Source of the DNA: Undibacterium piscinae
Lineage (GTDB): Bacteria > Pseudomonadota > Gammaproteobacteria > Burkholderiales > Burkholderiaceae_D
DNA: 64,000 nucleotides
Assembly (NCBI GenBank): GCA_003970805.2
Contig: CP051152.1
Span: 3,906,001 to 3,970,000 of the forward strand
Direction: 5' to 3'
Shown: one piece after another, positions 36,944 through 47,516 of the stretch
Numbering within the stretch: the first letter of the stretch is position 1
Layout of the letters: the number at the start of each line of letters is the position of its first letter
Notes under the pieces: generated by a model
Database searches by the model: none
What the model was told of the DNA's origin: nothing
Seen by the model: the letters and a program-made list of their open reading frames with translations, nothing else
Position numbers and translations under genes: made by a program

Positions 36944-38818
36944 TTAGCGATCAATACACATGCAATGTGCCATCGTGATATAGCCCTTGCCACCCTTATT
37001 CAAATCGGCTAACCAGCTTAGTTCGTTTACCATTTCGCTGGCAGCTGCCGGTGGTACTGGTAGTGCCGCACGCTTGAATTGTTCGCTGAGTTGATCGCTG
37101 AACTGATCATTGACTATCTGTGCCACGCTGCCACCGAGCAGGCTAAAGATGCGGTCAAATTTAGAGGGCTCGCGTTCTATATAAGTGACGCGATAGTCGC
37201 TACCAAGCTTGGCGCGGCGGGCCGCTGATTTGAGTGCATCTGTGTAGCTGCCGACGGTATCGATCAAGTTGCGCTGCTTCGCTTGCTCGCCGGTCCAGAC
37301 CCGGCCTTGCGCCACTTCATCAATCTTGGCCTGAGTGGTATTACGGGCCACCGCAGCCTTCCCGGTAAAATCCATATAGATGTGATTGATGCCGGCTTGT
37401 ATCACTTCGCCAAAGCGAGGATTCATCGGGCGCAGCGGATTGAAAGCGTCGCCTAGCCAGGTGGTGGTGGTGCCACCGGTATGCACGCCTAGCTTGTCTA
37501 TGGCTTTGTCGGCAGTAGGGAAAATGGCGAAGACGCCGATAGAGCCGGTGACCGTGGCGGCGTCAGCAATTATTTCATCGGCAGCCATCGAGATCCAGTA
37601 GCCACCGGAGGCTGCCACGTTACCCATGGAAACCACCACCGGCTTGCCAGCCTTGCGGGTCAGTTCCAGTTCGCGCCGTATCAGCTCGGAGCCGAAGGCG
37701 CTGCCACCAGGCGAATCTACGCGCAATACGATGGCCTTGATGCGCTCGTCTTCACGCGCTTTGCGGATCAGGTTGGCAGTCGAGAGTCCGCCTATAGATC
37801 CCGCTGGTGCCATGCCTTCGCTAATTTCTCCTGATGCCACCACGACGCCGACGGCATCGCCAAAAAACTGTGGTTTTTGTTTGGCTAAATAGTCATCGAA
37901 AGAAATCTGGCGGAAGCTCTTGCCGTGCTCGTCTTTCACGCCTTTGCTGATCATTAGTTGGCGCAATTCATCACGGGTCTTGAGTCCGTCGACCAGTTTA
38001 TTATTCAAGGCCAGTTTAGCGATATCCCCTCCGGCTGCATTGAGCAGTTGCGGCAGCTCATTAATGCCACGCATCAGGGTGCCGGCCGGCAGTTTACGGG
38101 CTTTTTCCACATCATCGGTATAGGTCTTCCATAGCGCTCCGTAGAGAAATGCGTCGGCTTCAGCGGCAGCCTGGGATGGCGCATTGGCGATGTACGGTTC
38201 GGCAAAGCTCTTATACGTGCCTACCTTCATCAGGTTGACCGTGATGCCAACTTTGTCGAGTGCATCGCGGTAGTAATTGCGATAACGGCCAAAGCCACTG
38301 AGCATGACCGTCCCCATGGGGTGGATGTAGACTTCGTTGGCATGCGTCGCCAGGAAATATTGACGTTGATCATAGCTGGAGCCCCAGGCAATGACCTTCT
38401 TGCCGCTGGCCTTGAACCTGTCCAGTGCGGCAGCGACTTCCCGCAACATGGGCAAACCGGCACCGTGCATGTCATCTAGCAATAAGACCGCACTGTTGAT
38501 TTTTGGATCTTTCGCGGCGGCGTCCAACACGCGCAATATGTCGCGCAACTGCGTAGTCCTTTTCTCATCGCCTTTGGCTTCGGCCAGTATCGAGTCACGC
38601 AGGCCGCCCGAGTGTTGCTCTACCAAGTTACCTTTTAAGTCGAGTATCAAGGCGGTATTTTCGTTCAATTTCTTGCCCGGCACGGAAAAAATGGCGATAG
38701 CCAGTATCACCAATACGGCGAGAAACAGGATGTTAAGTACAAAGCGCCGACTGACGTCAATGGCCTTCCATAGAAATTTGAAACCTTGCCCGATAAAGCG
38801 AATTGGGGAAAATGACAT
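36944..38818 (-). CDS. sppA: Signal peptide peptidase SppA, 67 kDa type
   Basis: This 624-residue membrane serine protease degrades signal peptides after cleavage. An N-terminal anchor ([20 protein letters not shown]) precedes two tandem S49 domains: the first supplies the catalytic lysine region [17 protein letters not shown], the second the serine region [18 protein letters not shown]...[18 protein letters not shown], matching the Lys-Ser dyad arrangement of E. coli SppA. The length agrees with the long type. It lies 45 bases downstream of the S1/P1 nuclease gene and is probably cotranscribed. Confidence 0.96.
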   Translation of the reverse strand: MSFSPIRFIGQGFKFLWKAIDVSRRFVLNILFLAVLVILAIAIFSVPGKKLNENTALILDLKGNLVEQHSGGLRDSILAEAKGDEKRTTQLRDILRVLDAAAKDPKINSAVLLLDDMHGAGLPMLREVAAALDRFKASGKKVIAWGSSYDQRQYFLATHANEVYIHPMGTVMLSGFGRYRNYYRDALDKVGITVNLMKVGTYKSFAEPYIANAPSQAAAEADAFLYGALWKTYTDDVEKARKLPAGTLMRGINELPQLLNAAGGDIAKLALNNKLVDGLKTRDELRQLMISKGVKDEHGKSFRQISFDDYLAKQKPQFFGDAVGVVVASGEISEGMAPAGSIGGLSTANLIRKAREDERIKAIVLRVDSPGGSAFGSELIRRELELTRKAGKPVVVSMGNVAASGGYWISMAADEIIADAATVTGSIGVFAIFPTADKAIDKLGVHTGGTTTTWLGDAFNPLRPMNPRFGEVIQAGINHIYMDFTGKAAVARNTTQAKIDEVAQGRVWTGEQAKQRNLIDTVGSYTDALKSAARRAKLGSDYRVTYIEREPSKFDRIFSLLGGSVAQIVNDQFSDQLSEQFKRAALPVPPAAASEMVNELSWLADLNKGGKGYITMAHCMCIDR

Positions 38819-38863
38819 AGAGTTTCCTTTGGTGGTGAATGTGCGGTGTTGGTTGGGCAGCGT

Positions 38864-39877
38864 TTAGTCCGGCCAGATTGTTTGTAGTAATTGTGCCAGA
38901 TGCGCGCCGGCCTTAATCAGTGACTCTTCTTTGATCTTTAGCATGGTTTTTTCGTACTCTAACGGCAGCGCTATAGACCAACTATTACCACGTTGATTCG
39001 GCGTGCTTTTGCTAAACTGGGTGTCTTTAAAAAGGATACTGGCGTTGAGTATCGCATCGTTGGCCCATAACGTAGGCCATCGCTCAGGATTGCCTTCAGG
39101 TTTAATGATAGCCTTTGCCTTGGCGCTGAGTTCTTCATTCATACGCCCGCGTTTGAATTGTGGCGGCAGGTCATCCCACATCGAATGTAGATTGCCGCAA
39201 GGATATTGCAAGGCATTACCACCTACGGTATTGCTGCCATGATCGTAGTGTCCGTCATCAGGGTTGACGACTTTTCCGTCTGCATTCAAAAAAACTGAAC
39301 CTACGTGCAAAGGCTGATGCAGATCGCCAATGAAATGGGTCAGTAGCATCAGCGCTTCCCGCTGATCCTGGAACTGAAATGGCTTGGCTTGCGGCTTACC
39401 TTGTAACACTCGTACCGAGGCTTTGATTGCATGCACTATGTCATGGTCGCTCGTGCCTACATAGCCGGTTTTATACTCACCATGCTGCAAGGCGACATCA
39501 GCATAGTGGTATTGCTTATGACAGCTTTCCTGGTCGAAAGCAGGATTGCAGTTGCTATGATTTTTCCGGACATAGGCACTCATTTCTGCAATTCCCGCCT
39601 TGTTTTCAAACGCAGCACATTCCGGATATCTACCGATAGATGTATAGGCGAAATCTTTTTCCGGGCTAATACCCTTAACGCAATCGGCCCATACCGCGAT
39701 TTGCTCCAGTTTTCCACCATTTAATAGCTTGCTGATTTCTTTTTCGGCAGCGCTGCCGCTGAGCAACTTATCTGCGATAGCCGCGATGCTTTGATGTCCG
39801 TCTGGTCCCCAGGCCATGCTGGTCGCCGGCAGGCAGCACATGCTAAACAAGAACGTGGTGATAATTCTTAGCTTCAT
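38864..39877 (-). CDS. S1/P1-type nuclease, exported
   Basis: The 337-residue protein has a signal peptide ending SMA before the mature N-terminus WGPDGH, whose tryptophan is a zinc ligand in P1 nuclease. Other zinc-site residues are visible: AVWAD, QYHYADV, LTHFIGDLHQPLHVG and the late HGSNTVGG...NLHSMWDD. Family members cut single-stranded DNA and RNA with three zinc ions in the periplasm or outside the cell. It could serve phosphate or nucleoside scavenging. Confidence 0.93.
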   Translation of the reverse strand: MKLRIITTFLFSMCCLPATSMAWGPDGHQSIAAIADKLLSGSAAEKEISKLLNGGKLEQIAVWADCVKGISPEKDFAYTSIGRYPECAAFENKAGIAEMSAYVRKNHSNCNPAFDQESCHKQYHYADVALQHGEYKTGYVGTSDHDIVHAIKASVRVLQGKPQAKPFQFQDQREALMLLTHFIGDLHQPLHVGSVFLNADGKVVNPDDGHYDHGSNTVGGNALQYPCGNLHSMWDDLPPQFKRGRMNEELSAKAKAIIKPEGNPERWPTLWANDAILNASILFKDTQFSKSTPNQRGNSWSIALPLEYEKTMLKIKEESLIKAGAHLAQLLQTIWPD

Positions 39878-40276
39878 TTAAATCCTGATATTTGGGTTGT
39901 TTGGGTTGTTTTATTTTTTTTGCATTAGAATTGCAACTAGATCATGATTTTAATCTGAAATAGAGATATAACTGATGGATAAGTGCGGAAATGTAGCGGA
40001 GAACTTTCAAATTGTCGCCAGAGTATTAATATTTACCGGACGACTTTAGTCACTCTGTATTGCCGGTTGGCTCTGCCCCGACTAACCACGGCAACCGGTT
40101 GAGGAAAATGTTAAACCGTGGTTTTGCATTCTTCATCACTTGTCTATGCACTTTTATCATTTCTGGCACGGTTTTATCTTCATTCAATCGCTTTGTTCTC
40201 TTGCTCTTAAGTCGACTAAAGTCACAATAGCAGTTAGACTAGAAGGCTTTTCTCAAATTTTCTTGGCTAGCCCGAA
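39878..40276. other. Divergent spacer between the nuclease gene and prfC
   Basis: No gene is seen. It contains an inverted repeat AACCACGG (40085-40092)...CCGTGGTT (40114-40121) and the palindrome CAACCGGTTG just inside it; both are possible structures without further support. Confidence 0.4.
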
Positions 40277-41962
40277 ATGAACGCATCAAACGACAACACA
40301 GACCAATCCGCAGACGACTCTTCGGAGTTGCTATTGGAGCAAGCCGCGCCCAAGGCTGTCAGCAGCGAATTGATTCAGCGCGAAGTGGCGCGCCGCCGCA
40401 CTTTTGGTATCATTTCCCATCCGGACGCGGGTAAAACCACGCTGACGGAAAAACTGTTGATGTTTTCCGGTGCGATTCAGTTGGCCGGTACGGTCAAGGC
40501 GCGTAAGAGTGGCAGGCATGCCACTTCTGACTGGATGGAAATCGAGAAGCAGCGCGGCATTTCTGTCGCCAGTTCGGTCATGCAGTTTGAGTACCGTGAT
40601 CACGTGGTTAACTTGCTCGACACCCCGGGTCACCAGGATTTTTCTGAAGATACCTATCGGGTACTGACGGCGGTTGATTCTGCCTTGATGGTGATCGATG
40701 CCGCCAAGGGTGTGGAAGAGCAAACCATTAAGTTGCTCAACGTTTGCCGCATGCGCAATACGCCTATCATTACCTTCGTCAACAAGATGGATCGCGAGAC
40801 ACGTGATCCGCTGGAGTTGCTCGATGAGCTAGAATCGGTGCTGAAGATACAGTGCGCGCCGGTCACCTGGCCGATTGGTATGGGGAAGACTTTCCGCGGG
40901 GTGTATCACATCCTGAAAGATGAAATCATGTTGTTTGCCGCCGGTAGCGAACGTGCCGACCAGCAGTTTGAAGTGCTCAAGGGCATCGATAACCCGCGTC
41001 TGGCCGAGTTGTTCCCGCTGGAAATCGAACAGTTGAAAATGGAAATCGAACTGGTGCAGGGCGCTTCGCATCCGTTTGAGCTCGACGCTTTCCTGGCCGG
41101 CACCCAAACACCGGTGTTCTTTGGTTCTGCGATTAATAATTTTGGCGTGCGTGAAATTCTCAACGCCTTGCTCGACTGGGCGCCTGCGCCGCGCGAGCGC
41201 GATGCCACCGTGCGCTCGGTATTGCCGACCGAAGTCCCATTTTCCGGTTTTGTGTTTAAGATACAGGCGAATATGGATCCGGCGCATCGCGATCGCATTG
41301 CCTTTTTGCGTGTCTGTTCCGGTCATTTCGAGCGCGGCATGAAGCTTAAGCATTTGCGTTTGAATCGTGAGATTAGGGTCTCCTCTGTGGTCGCTTTCAT
41401 GGCTTCCAGTCGTGAGCAAGTGGAAGAAGCCTACGCCGGCGATATCATAGGTTTGCCGAATCACGGCAATATGCAGATTGGCGATAGTTTTTCTGAGGGG
41501 GAGTTCCTGCAATTTACCGGGATTCCTTATTTCGCGCCGGATTTCTTCCGTACCGCCCGCATTCTCAATCCTATGAAAACCAAGCAATTGCAAAAGGGTT
41601 TGCAGCAGTTGGGTGAAGAGGGCGCAGTGCAGGTATTTAAACCGACCAATAGCGGTGATCTGGTGCTGGGCGCGGTCGGTGTGTTGCAGTTTGAAGTGGT
41701 CGCTAGTCGCCTCAAGAATGAATATGGTGTCGACGCCGTATTTGAAGGCACCAGCATCAGTAGCGCTCGCTGGGTCACTTGTGAAGACAAGAAGATCATG
41801 GCGGATTTTGAGCGTTCCAGCGCAGGTCATAATCTGGCGCATGATGCCGCCGGTAATCTGGCCTATCTTGCCACTTCAGGCGTGAATCTGCGCTTGACGC
41901 AAGAGCGCTGGCCAGACGTGGTGTTTCACGCGACCCGTGAACACGCTGCTAAGCTGGAATAG
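40277..41962 (+). CDS. prfC: Peptide chain release factor 3
   Basis: This 561-residue translational GTPase recycles RF1/RF2. G1 [16 protein letters not shown]2/switch region [19 protein letters not shown]3 [16 protein letters not shown] and G4 [12 protein letters not shown] are all intact, followed by domains 2-3 with [14 protein letters not shown] and [13 protein letters not shown] blocks. An N-terminal lead of about 35 residues rich in acidic and polar residues precedes the conserved start; no later ATG replaces it, so ATG 40277 is kept. It is monocistronic and convergent with the yoaK-like gene. Confidence 0.96.
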   Translation: MNASNDNTDQSADDSSELLLEQAAPKAVSSELIQREVARRRTFGIISHPDAGKTTLTEKLLMFSGAIQLAGTVKARKSGRHATSDWMEIEKQRGISVASSVMQFEYRDHVVNLLDTPGHQDFSEDTYRVLTAVDSALMVIDAAKGVEEQTIKLLNVCRMRNTPIITFVNKMDRETRDPLELLDELESVLKIQCAPVTWPIGMGKTFRGVYHILKDEIMLFAAGSERADQQFEVLKGIDNPRLAELFPLEIEQLKMEIELVQGASHPFELDAFLAGTQTPVFFGSAINNFGVREILNALLDWAPAPRERDATVRSVLPTEVPFSGFVFKIQANMDPAHRDRIAFLRVCSGHFERGMKLKHLRLNREIRVSSVVAFMASSREQVEEAYAGDIIGLPNHGNMQIGDSFSEGEFLQFTGIPYFAPDFFRTARILNPMKTKQLQKGLQQLGEEGAVQVFKPTNSGDLVLGAVGVLQFEVVASRLKNEYGVDAVFEGTSISSARWVTCEDKKIMADFERSSAGHNLAHDAAGNLAYLATSGVNLRLTQERWPDVVFHATREHAAKLE

Positions 41963-42020
41963 TTATAAAGCCTAGGCCTGGGGCGCAGCGGCGCGTTTCC
42001 GGCTTGAGTGGCCTGATTGG

Positions 42021-42047
42021 TCTGGCAGGCGCATGGCGCTTGCCAGA
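42021..42047. terminator. Hairpin between prfC and the yoaK-like gene
   Basis: TCTGGCAGGCGC pairs with GCGCTTGCCAGA around ATG (one G-U pair). There is no T run on either side, so termination function is uncertain. Confidence 0.4.
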
Positions 42048-42055
42048 GGGAGGCT

Positions 42056-42832
42056 TTAAGATTCGCTCTGCTTGATGTCTTTTGCCGCCTTATTGCCGTT
42101 CAGCCCGGAAAATCGCGGCGCCAGTGACAATATCGTCAGTATCAGCGCCAATGGCAGGGTGGAGATGAAGCCCAGATATTTAAAGCCGGCCGCACCCAGT
42201 AATCCCCCCACAAAAAATGCGCTGACCAGCATGCCGTGCAGATAGAGTTTGTGCCGGTTGGCAGCGACCGCCCCTTCGTGTTGCGCGGTCTTGTCGCGAT
42301 TCCAGTAAATCATTTTCCCTAGTTCTATCCCCAGATCTGTGACCAGTCCGGTGACGTGGGTGGTACGTATTTCTGCGCTCGAAATTTTGGTAATTAGCGC
42401 ATTTTGCAAACCCATCACATAGCACAGCAATACCGCAGTAAACGAGACGGTAATGACTTCATGTTTTTGCAAAGTGCTGCCGATCAAGCCAAATACCAGC
42501 AGCAATACCGCTTCTAGTAGTAATACGGGAGTGTAGATGTGACGCATCTTGTTGCGTTTGGCGTAGTTCACCATCAAGGCGGTACAGGCCGATCCCCAGG
42601 TAAATGCCACCAGCATAAATAGTGCGGCAAAAGCGGGAACGAATTTCCCCAATATGAAATCGTCAGCGGCACTTGAGAGCATCCCCGTCATGTGAGATGT
42701 GTATTGTCCTACCGCCAGAAAACCACCGGCATTTAAGGCCCCTGCAGTACCCGCCAAAGTGACTCCCAGATGAAGATTGGCCTTGGCGGTTCTTTTTGGT
42801 GATGTGAGTTTGGCGAGGTAATGGCTAGGCAT
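42056..42832 (-). CDS. YoaK family (DUF1275) membrane protein
   Basis: This 258-residue protein has about six hydrophobic segments. Hallmarks are TLAGTAGALNAGGFLAVGQY, TSHMTGMLSSAAD and the middle block GLQNALITKISSAEIRTTHV, then TGLVTDLGIELGK. The DUF1275 family is a widespread bacterial inner-membrane family of unknown function. It is convergent with prfC and divergent from the GlcNAc receptor gene across a long spacer. Confidence 0.92.
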   Translation of the reverse strand: MPSHYLAKLTSPKRTAKANLHLGVTLAGTAGALNAGGFLAVGQYTSHMTGMLSSAADDFILGKFVPAFAALFMLVAFTWGSACTALMVNYAKRNKMRHIYTPVLLLEAVLLLVFGLIGSTLQKHEVITVSFTAVLLCYVMGLQNALITKISSAEIRTTHVTGLVTDLGIELGKMIYWNRDKTAQHEGAVAANRHKLYLHGMLVSAFFVGGLLGAAGFKYLGFISTLPLALILTILSLAPRFSGLNGNKAAKDIKQSES

Positions 42833-43410
42833 GGTTAAGTGTTTTTTTGTTCATGCTTTGCATGATGGCTTAGCTCAAGTGGATATCAAGGTTTAACACG
42901 TAACGGCTTGATCAAGTATGACATTTGATCAGCATTTGATATGTATCTATAGGTTCGCACGCCTGTTGGTAAATGCGGAATTTCGGACGGAGAGAATGTT
43001 TTATGCATAATGCTCAAAAGACCTTGATACCAGTTTTTGTTTGTGTGGCATTGCTAAAATTTACTCGCTAGCGAAAAAACGCGGTTGCTATTGCTGATAA
43101 AAAACAGAGGTATTTTGTATTGATGATACTCGTCAGTGGCTTTCCGTGCGTATCGGGCATCGATAAATCTTATTTGAAATCACTATCTTCAATACCAATG
43201 AAATTCCACTTACATCTTTGGTATTAATGTTATTTGTTTGCCAGTTAACTCAAAAGAGGGCAGGCGTGATGTGAAAAAGCGATGAGTCCAGTTGTATAAA
43301 AACACGTTGTTGTTTTGAGTTAAATCTATATATATCAAATACTTGGATCATTATTGTGGCTTGCAACATTAATACCAATGATGAATCAAGTAATACCACA
43401 TGAATACCGC
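42833..43410. other. Long regulatory spacer before the TonB-dependent receptor
   Basis: No gene is supported in the 0.9 kb up to 43765. AATACCAA (43191-43198) and TTGGTATT (43218-43225) form an inverted pair. Three ATACC elements follow at 43372, 43393 and 43404, just before a TTGACA box (43411). Confidence 0.5.
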
Positions 43411-43439
43411 TTGACAGCTACTTTTGGGCGCAATAAAGT
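43371..43439 (+). promoter_or_regulatory. Promoter with ATACC direct repeats, receptor gene
   Basis: ATACCAC (43393-43399), N3, AATACC (43403-43408), N2, TTGACA (43411-43416), 17 bases, TAAAGT (43434-43439). A further AATACCAATG lies at 43371. The ATACC starts are 21 and 11 bases apart, on one helical face. The same layout recurs before the GlcNAc kinase gene (49539-49562). Confidence 0.65.
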
Positions 43440-43765
43440 TAGTCCAATTCAAGGCTTGCTGAATAATTCTTTAGGGAATTATTTTTCAGGCAAAAGGTAA
43501 GAAGGTGGCGGAAAAAGCCATCCGGCCTCACCAGAGTAGCTATCTGCAATGGTGATAAATGCGATGTGGTGCCATGCGGGAGTTTCGGATAATTCTATAT
43601 CTGTATGCCTTCAGGAAATCTGGCATCGAAGTGGCATTTAAGTTTAGGCTGAAATAGGGAGTGGTAAGGCGTGATAAGTAAATAAGCGCTTGATCAGGTG
43701 CGGTCGTAGTCGGCTGGCCTTTGCAGGCAATAAGTAGTTCTTTTTATAAAATCTTGGGGGAGTAC

Positions 43766-46429
43766 ATGAAAAGTAATTTGACACCTAATTTGACACCGAT
43801 CGCATCAGCCGTTGCAGTACTGGTCATGAGCGTCGCAATGTCAGCGCAGGCGCAGCAAGCCGCGCCTGCAGCGCAAGAAGTGGTTGTAACTGGTATTCGT
43901 GCGTCTTTGCAGCAATCGCTGAACCAAAAGAAAAATAATGAATCTCTGGTGGAAGTGATTACCGCAGAAGATATCGGCAAGATGCCGGACAAAAACGTTG
44001 CAGATTCTTTGTCGCGCGTTTCTGGTGTGACTACCACCAGCGCCGGTTCTGCAGAGGGTTCTTTTGGTGAGAACGAACACGTGCAGATGCGTAGCCTGTC
44101 TTCGCAAATGACACTGACTACCTTGAACGGTCATACCGTTTCTTCAGGTGACTGGTACGGTCCGAATATTGCTGCCGGTGGTCGTAGCGTTTCTTTTACG
44201 CTGTTGCCGTCTGATCTGGTTGGTAGCGTCGTTGTTCATAAATCTTCCCAGGCCGATCTGGTTGAGGGTGGTGCTGCCGGTACAGTCGATATCCTGACTC
44301 GCAGACCTCTCGACTTCAAGGAAAAAATGACGGTCTCAGCTTCAGCTGAAGCTGCTTATTCAACTGCTGCAAAATCTACCGATCCAGCCTTGTCCGCTTT
44401 GGTTAGCTGGAAAAATGACGATAACACTTTTGGTGTTCTCGGCCAGGTTTTCTCGCAAACACGCAAACTGCAGCGCGCAGGTTCTGAAGGTGTTTGGTGG
44501 GATAAGACTGGTGCAAATTACGCAGATCCGGCGTTGGCTGGCAAAGCAATTAGTTTGTTGAGTGGTGCAACCCTGTTTGAGCAAACTCGTAAGCGTGAAG
44601 GTGGCTTTGTTGCCGCGCAATGGAAAGCAGCCAGTAACCTGACTTTGGATTTGTCTGGTTTCTACTCTACGGTAGATGCAAAGAACTACAACACCAATTA
44701 CATGGCTGACGTGATTAATCCGGTCAATGGTCCCGGTTGGAATGGCGTCTCTGTTAAACCTACTACTCCGGCAGTTCTCAAGGGTAATACTATCAATTCC
44801 GTGTTTTACGGTAAGGATGCTTTTGGCGCAAATTCCGCTGGTGCATGGTCAGTGGTTGAAGACGTTGCAGCCCGTCCGGATGCTAAAACGGATTCCCAAT
44901 TCATTAATCTGGATGCGAAATGGGTGGTTGATAAAGATTTGACCGTGACGGGTAAGGTCGGTACGACTAAAGGCTCAGGAAAAACCAAAGACGTTGGTTT
45001 TGAAGTGCTGAGTGGCTGGGATCAGGGTGCTGGTTATACGATCAGCCCGGAAGGCATCTTTGTTTTGAATGTGCCAGGCGGTGCAACGTTTACCCGTGCA
45101 GGTGGTGGTATCGGCGGCTGGGGTAGTTATACAGAGTCTACTGATAAAGAGACTTACGCTCAAGCCGACGGCGAACTGAAGTTGAGTATGGAAACGATTC
45201 CATCTATCAAGTTTGGTGTGCGTTTGGCCAAGCATGAGCGTGATCTGACTAAGCTGGGTATGACCCTGGATAAGGCAGGTACTGACGAGAAAATCATTCC
45301 GGATAGTGCTATTGGTAATTACGATGCTAACTGGTACGGCAATTTGCCTGTTAATCCTACGCCAGGTTTCCGTCCATTTAAGATCAGCAATGATTTCGTC
45401 GCTTCTTGGGTTGATAAATATGCGACATTTACTACGCATGCAACGCAGCAAGAGTTCAATATCAAGGAAGATACAAGCGCAGCCTATGTCATGGCAAATC
45501 TGCAGCCAACAGACAAAGTAAGCGGTAATGTCGGTGTGCGCTTTGTTCAAACCAAGATGAATATCAAGGCATTCTTGCCAGGTGGTTTGCCAAGCTACGA
45601 GCAAAGCTTTAACGACGTCTTGCCTAGCTTGAATCTGCGTGCAGATTTGGCTAAAGATGTGGTTGGTCGCTTTGCCTTGAATCGCGGTATGTCCCGTCCG
45701 GAATTCGGTCAATTGGCCGGTAATGACTTGCGTGATACACAGCACAATGGTGTAGGCAGCAATCCTTACCTGACACCTATCCGCAGTAATAACGTTGATT
45801 TTGGTCTGGAATGGTACTTCGCGCCTAAGGCCTTGTTGGCTGCCAACCTGTTTGCAAGTAAGCTCGACGGCGTGATCGCTTACGGTAACAGCAAGTTGCC
45901 TTATGCTGATGCTTCGCACGGTGGTGTAATTGCGATGTACGACATTTCCTCTCCTATCAATACTCAAGGTCAGTTGACAGGTTTGAATCTGGCCTACGAG
46001 CAGGCATTATTTGGTGGCTTCGGTATATCCGCGAACTACACTTACGCTGATGGCAAACAAACAGATAAGGTTGAGTCCAGTACATGCAATGGCAAGGCTG
46101 CTGAAGATTGCACTTTGTACGGAACTTCAAAAAATTCCTATAATCTGGGTGCTTTCTATGAGAACGAAAGTTTCAGTGCGCGTGTCAGCTACAGTTATCG
46201 TGATACTTACAAACTCGGTAACCGCGGTGGTAGCGACTACTTCCAAAGTGGCAATGGTTCTTTGAATGCTTCCCTGAACTATATATTCAACAAGAATATT
46301 CAATTCACATTGGAAGCGCAAAACCTGAATGATCCTTTGCTGACGACTTATGTCACTGACCAGACTAAAATCGCCGGTGTCTACAAAAACGGCATGACAG
46401 TCTACGCTGGCGTACGTCTGAAGTATTAA
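43766..46429 (+). CDS. TonB-dependent outer-membrane receptor, probable chito-oligosaccharide uptake
   Basis: The product is 887 residues from ATG 43766 (GGGGGAG upstream). It has a signal peptide ending SAQA, a TonB box region EVVVTGIRASLQQSLNQKKN, plug domain (VEVITAEDIGKMPDKNVADS, LSRVSG, LTTLNGHTVSSGDWYG, VHKSSQADLVEGGAAGTVDI) and a beta-barrel ending in an aromatic residue motif (YAGVRLKY). It belongs to the Xanthomonas/Caulobacter type of sugar-associated receptors. Position before tonB-exbBD and a nag operon suggests GlcNAc oligomers as cargo; that is inferred from context. Confidence 0.93.
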   Translation: MKSNLTPNLTPIASAVAVLVMSVAMSAQAQQAAPAAQEVVVTGIRASLQQSLNQKKNNESLVEVITAEDIGKMPDKNVADSLSRVSGVTTTSAGSAEGSFGENEHVQMRSLSSQMTLTTLNGHTVSSGDWYGPNIAAGGRSVSFTLLPSDLVGSVVVHKSSQADLVEGGAAGTVDILTRRPLDFKEKMTVSASAEAAYSTAAKSTDPALSALVSWKNDDNTFGVLGQVFSQTRKLQRAGSEGVWWDKTGANYADPALAGKAISLLSGATLFEQTRKREGGFVAAQWKAASNLTLDLSGFYSTVDAKNYNTNYMADVINPVNGPGWNGVSVKPTTPAVLKGNTINSVFYGKDAFGANSAGAWSVVEDVAARPDAKTDSQFINLDAKWVVDKDLTVTGKVGTTKGSGKTKDVGFEVLSGWDQGAGYTISPEGIFVLNVPGGATFTRAGGGIGGWGSYTESTDKETYAQADGELKLSMETIPSIKFGVRLAKHERDLTKLGMTLDKAGTDEKIIPDSAIGNYDANWYGNLPVNPTPGFRPFKISNDFVASWVDKYATFTTHATQQEFNIKEDTSAAYVMANLQPTDKVSGNVGVRFVQTKMNIKAFLPGGLPSYEQSFNDVLPSLNLRADLAKDVVGRFALNRGMSRPEFGQLAGNDLRDTQHNGVGSNPYLTPIRSNNVDFGLEWYFAPKALLAANLFASKLDGVIAYGNSKLPYADASHGGVIAMYDISSPINTQGQLTGLNLAYEQALFGGFGISANYTYADGKQTDKVESSTCNGKAAEDCTLYGTSKNSYNLGAFYENESFSARVSYSYRDTYKLGNRGGSDYFQSGNGSLNASLNYIFNKNIQFTLEAQNLNDPLLTTYVTDQTKIAGVYKNGMTVYAGVRLKY

Positions 46430-46434
46430 TTGCT

Positions 46435-46467
46435 TGTTGATCTGCTGTTGATCTGCTGTTGATCTAA
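46435..46467 (+). repeat. 11 bp tandem repeat x3
   Basis: TGTTGATCTGC is repeated twice exactly, with a third copy ending TAA, directly after the receptor stop codon. Confidence 0.9.
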
Positions 46468-46471
46468 GTGA

Positions 46472-46501
46472 AGCATGGCGCACCTCCGGGGGCGCCATGC
46501 T
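46472..46501 (+). terminator. GC-rich hairpin between the receptor gene and tonB
   Basis: AGCATGGCGC (46472-46481) and GCGCCATGCT (46492-46501) form a perfect stem. No T run follows, so it may protect the receptor mRNA 3' end rather than terminate fully. The rest of the 314-base spacer to tonB shows nothing else. Confidence 0.5.
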
Positions 46502-46743
46502 CACTTGCCGTAACCTGCCGCAAATCCTATTTCCGCTTCGCTTCAAATCGATTTCACCTCATTCTGCCAAGTTGACTGAGTGAGGGGGTAGTGCTGCGTG
46601 TGATATCGATGAGCTGCTTTTGCCAATTCGTTTTTGAGCTTTATTGAGTATTGATTTTCTGAGTATTAATTAGGGGGCTGCCGTAGTGATCGCTGGCCTG
46701 GTGTTGTCGATGAATATGCGCTTGCGGGTGCCGGAGTTGTTAT

Positions 46744-47411
46744 ATGGATTTTTCAGGACGTGAGGTCGAGCCGGGTAAGAGATTTACCGGGATAGGTCTT
46801 GTCATATTATTTCACGTGGTGTTGGTCTGGGGTTTGATCAATGGTGGCGCGGCCAAAATTAAGGCTGCCATCCAGAAACCGCTCGAGACTAAAATCGTAG
46901 AAGAGGTGAAGCCACCACCGCCACCACCTGATGCGCCGCCACCACCGCCGCCTAAGTTGCAAGCGCGCCGCCGCCGCCGTTCGTGCCGCCTCCTGAAGTG
47001 CAGGTGCAGCAGCAGGTGGTGCCGCAAAATGCGATTGCTTCCGTATCGAATGTTAAGCCAGAGTCAAATGCCAAACCTACCAGTGTTCAGCAGCCGGTCG
47101 TTGAAGCCAAACCTGCCGGTCCGTCTATCGTTCCTGGTGTGGTTGACTTTAAGCAAGCCGGTTGCAAACCGGAATATCCGCGCGCTTCCTTGCGTAACGA
47201 AGAGCAGGGAACGGTCTTGCTGGCCGTGCTGATTGGTGCCGATGGTTCCGTATCTGACGTAAAAATTGAAAAGTCCAGTGGTTTCCGTGGGCTTGATAAT
47301 GCCGTGCGTACTCATCTGTTGTCGGGCGCGTGCAAACACAAGCCAGGAACTGTCGATGGTAAGCCACAACAAACCTGGACTAAAGTGAACTACGTCTGGA
47401 GTCTGGAGTAG
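46744..47411 (+). pseudogene. tonB: TonB energy-transducing protein, frameshifted
   Basis: The first part, from ATG 46744, has the inner-membrane anchor FTGIGLVILFHVVLVWGLIN and a proline-rich spacer (VEEVKPPPPPPDAPPPPPPK). At 46963-46980 (GCGCGCCGCCGCCGCCG) two extra bases throw the frame into arginine-rich nonsense. From 46983 the correct frame gives FVPPPEVQVQQQ and a complete TonB C-terminal domain (GCKPEYPRASLRNEEQGTVL, GSVSDVKIEKSSGFRGLDNA, WTKVNYVWSLE). All parts are good, so a GC-repeat slip or a sequencing error is equally possible. It is placed between the receptor and exbBD, as in dedicated uptake loci. Confidence 0.88.
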
Positions 47412-47516
47412 GGCATTTTTAGATTTTTTGTACACCTGCAGTGAGCACTTGCCATATCGCATAACTTAACGCGAGTGCGATGTTAAATTTTTAAAATTAC
47501 AAAAGAAAGTATTGAT

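Noticed and set aside
40829..41842. 337-codon - strand ORF opposite prfC
   Set aside because: Shadow of prfC; rich in His and Arg from complementary codons, no family features.
44975..45967. 330-codon - strand ORF opposite the TonB-dependent receptor
   Set aside because: Antisense shadow of an intact receptor gene.
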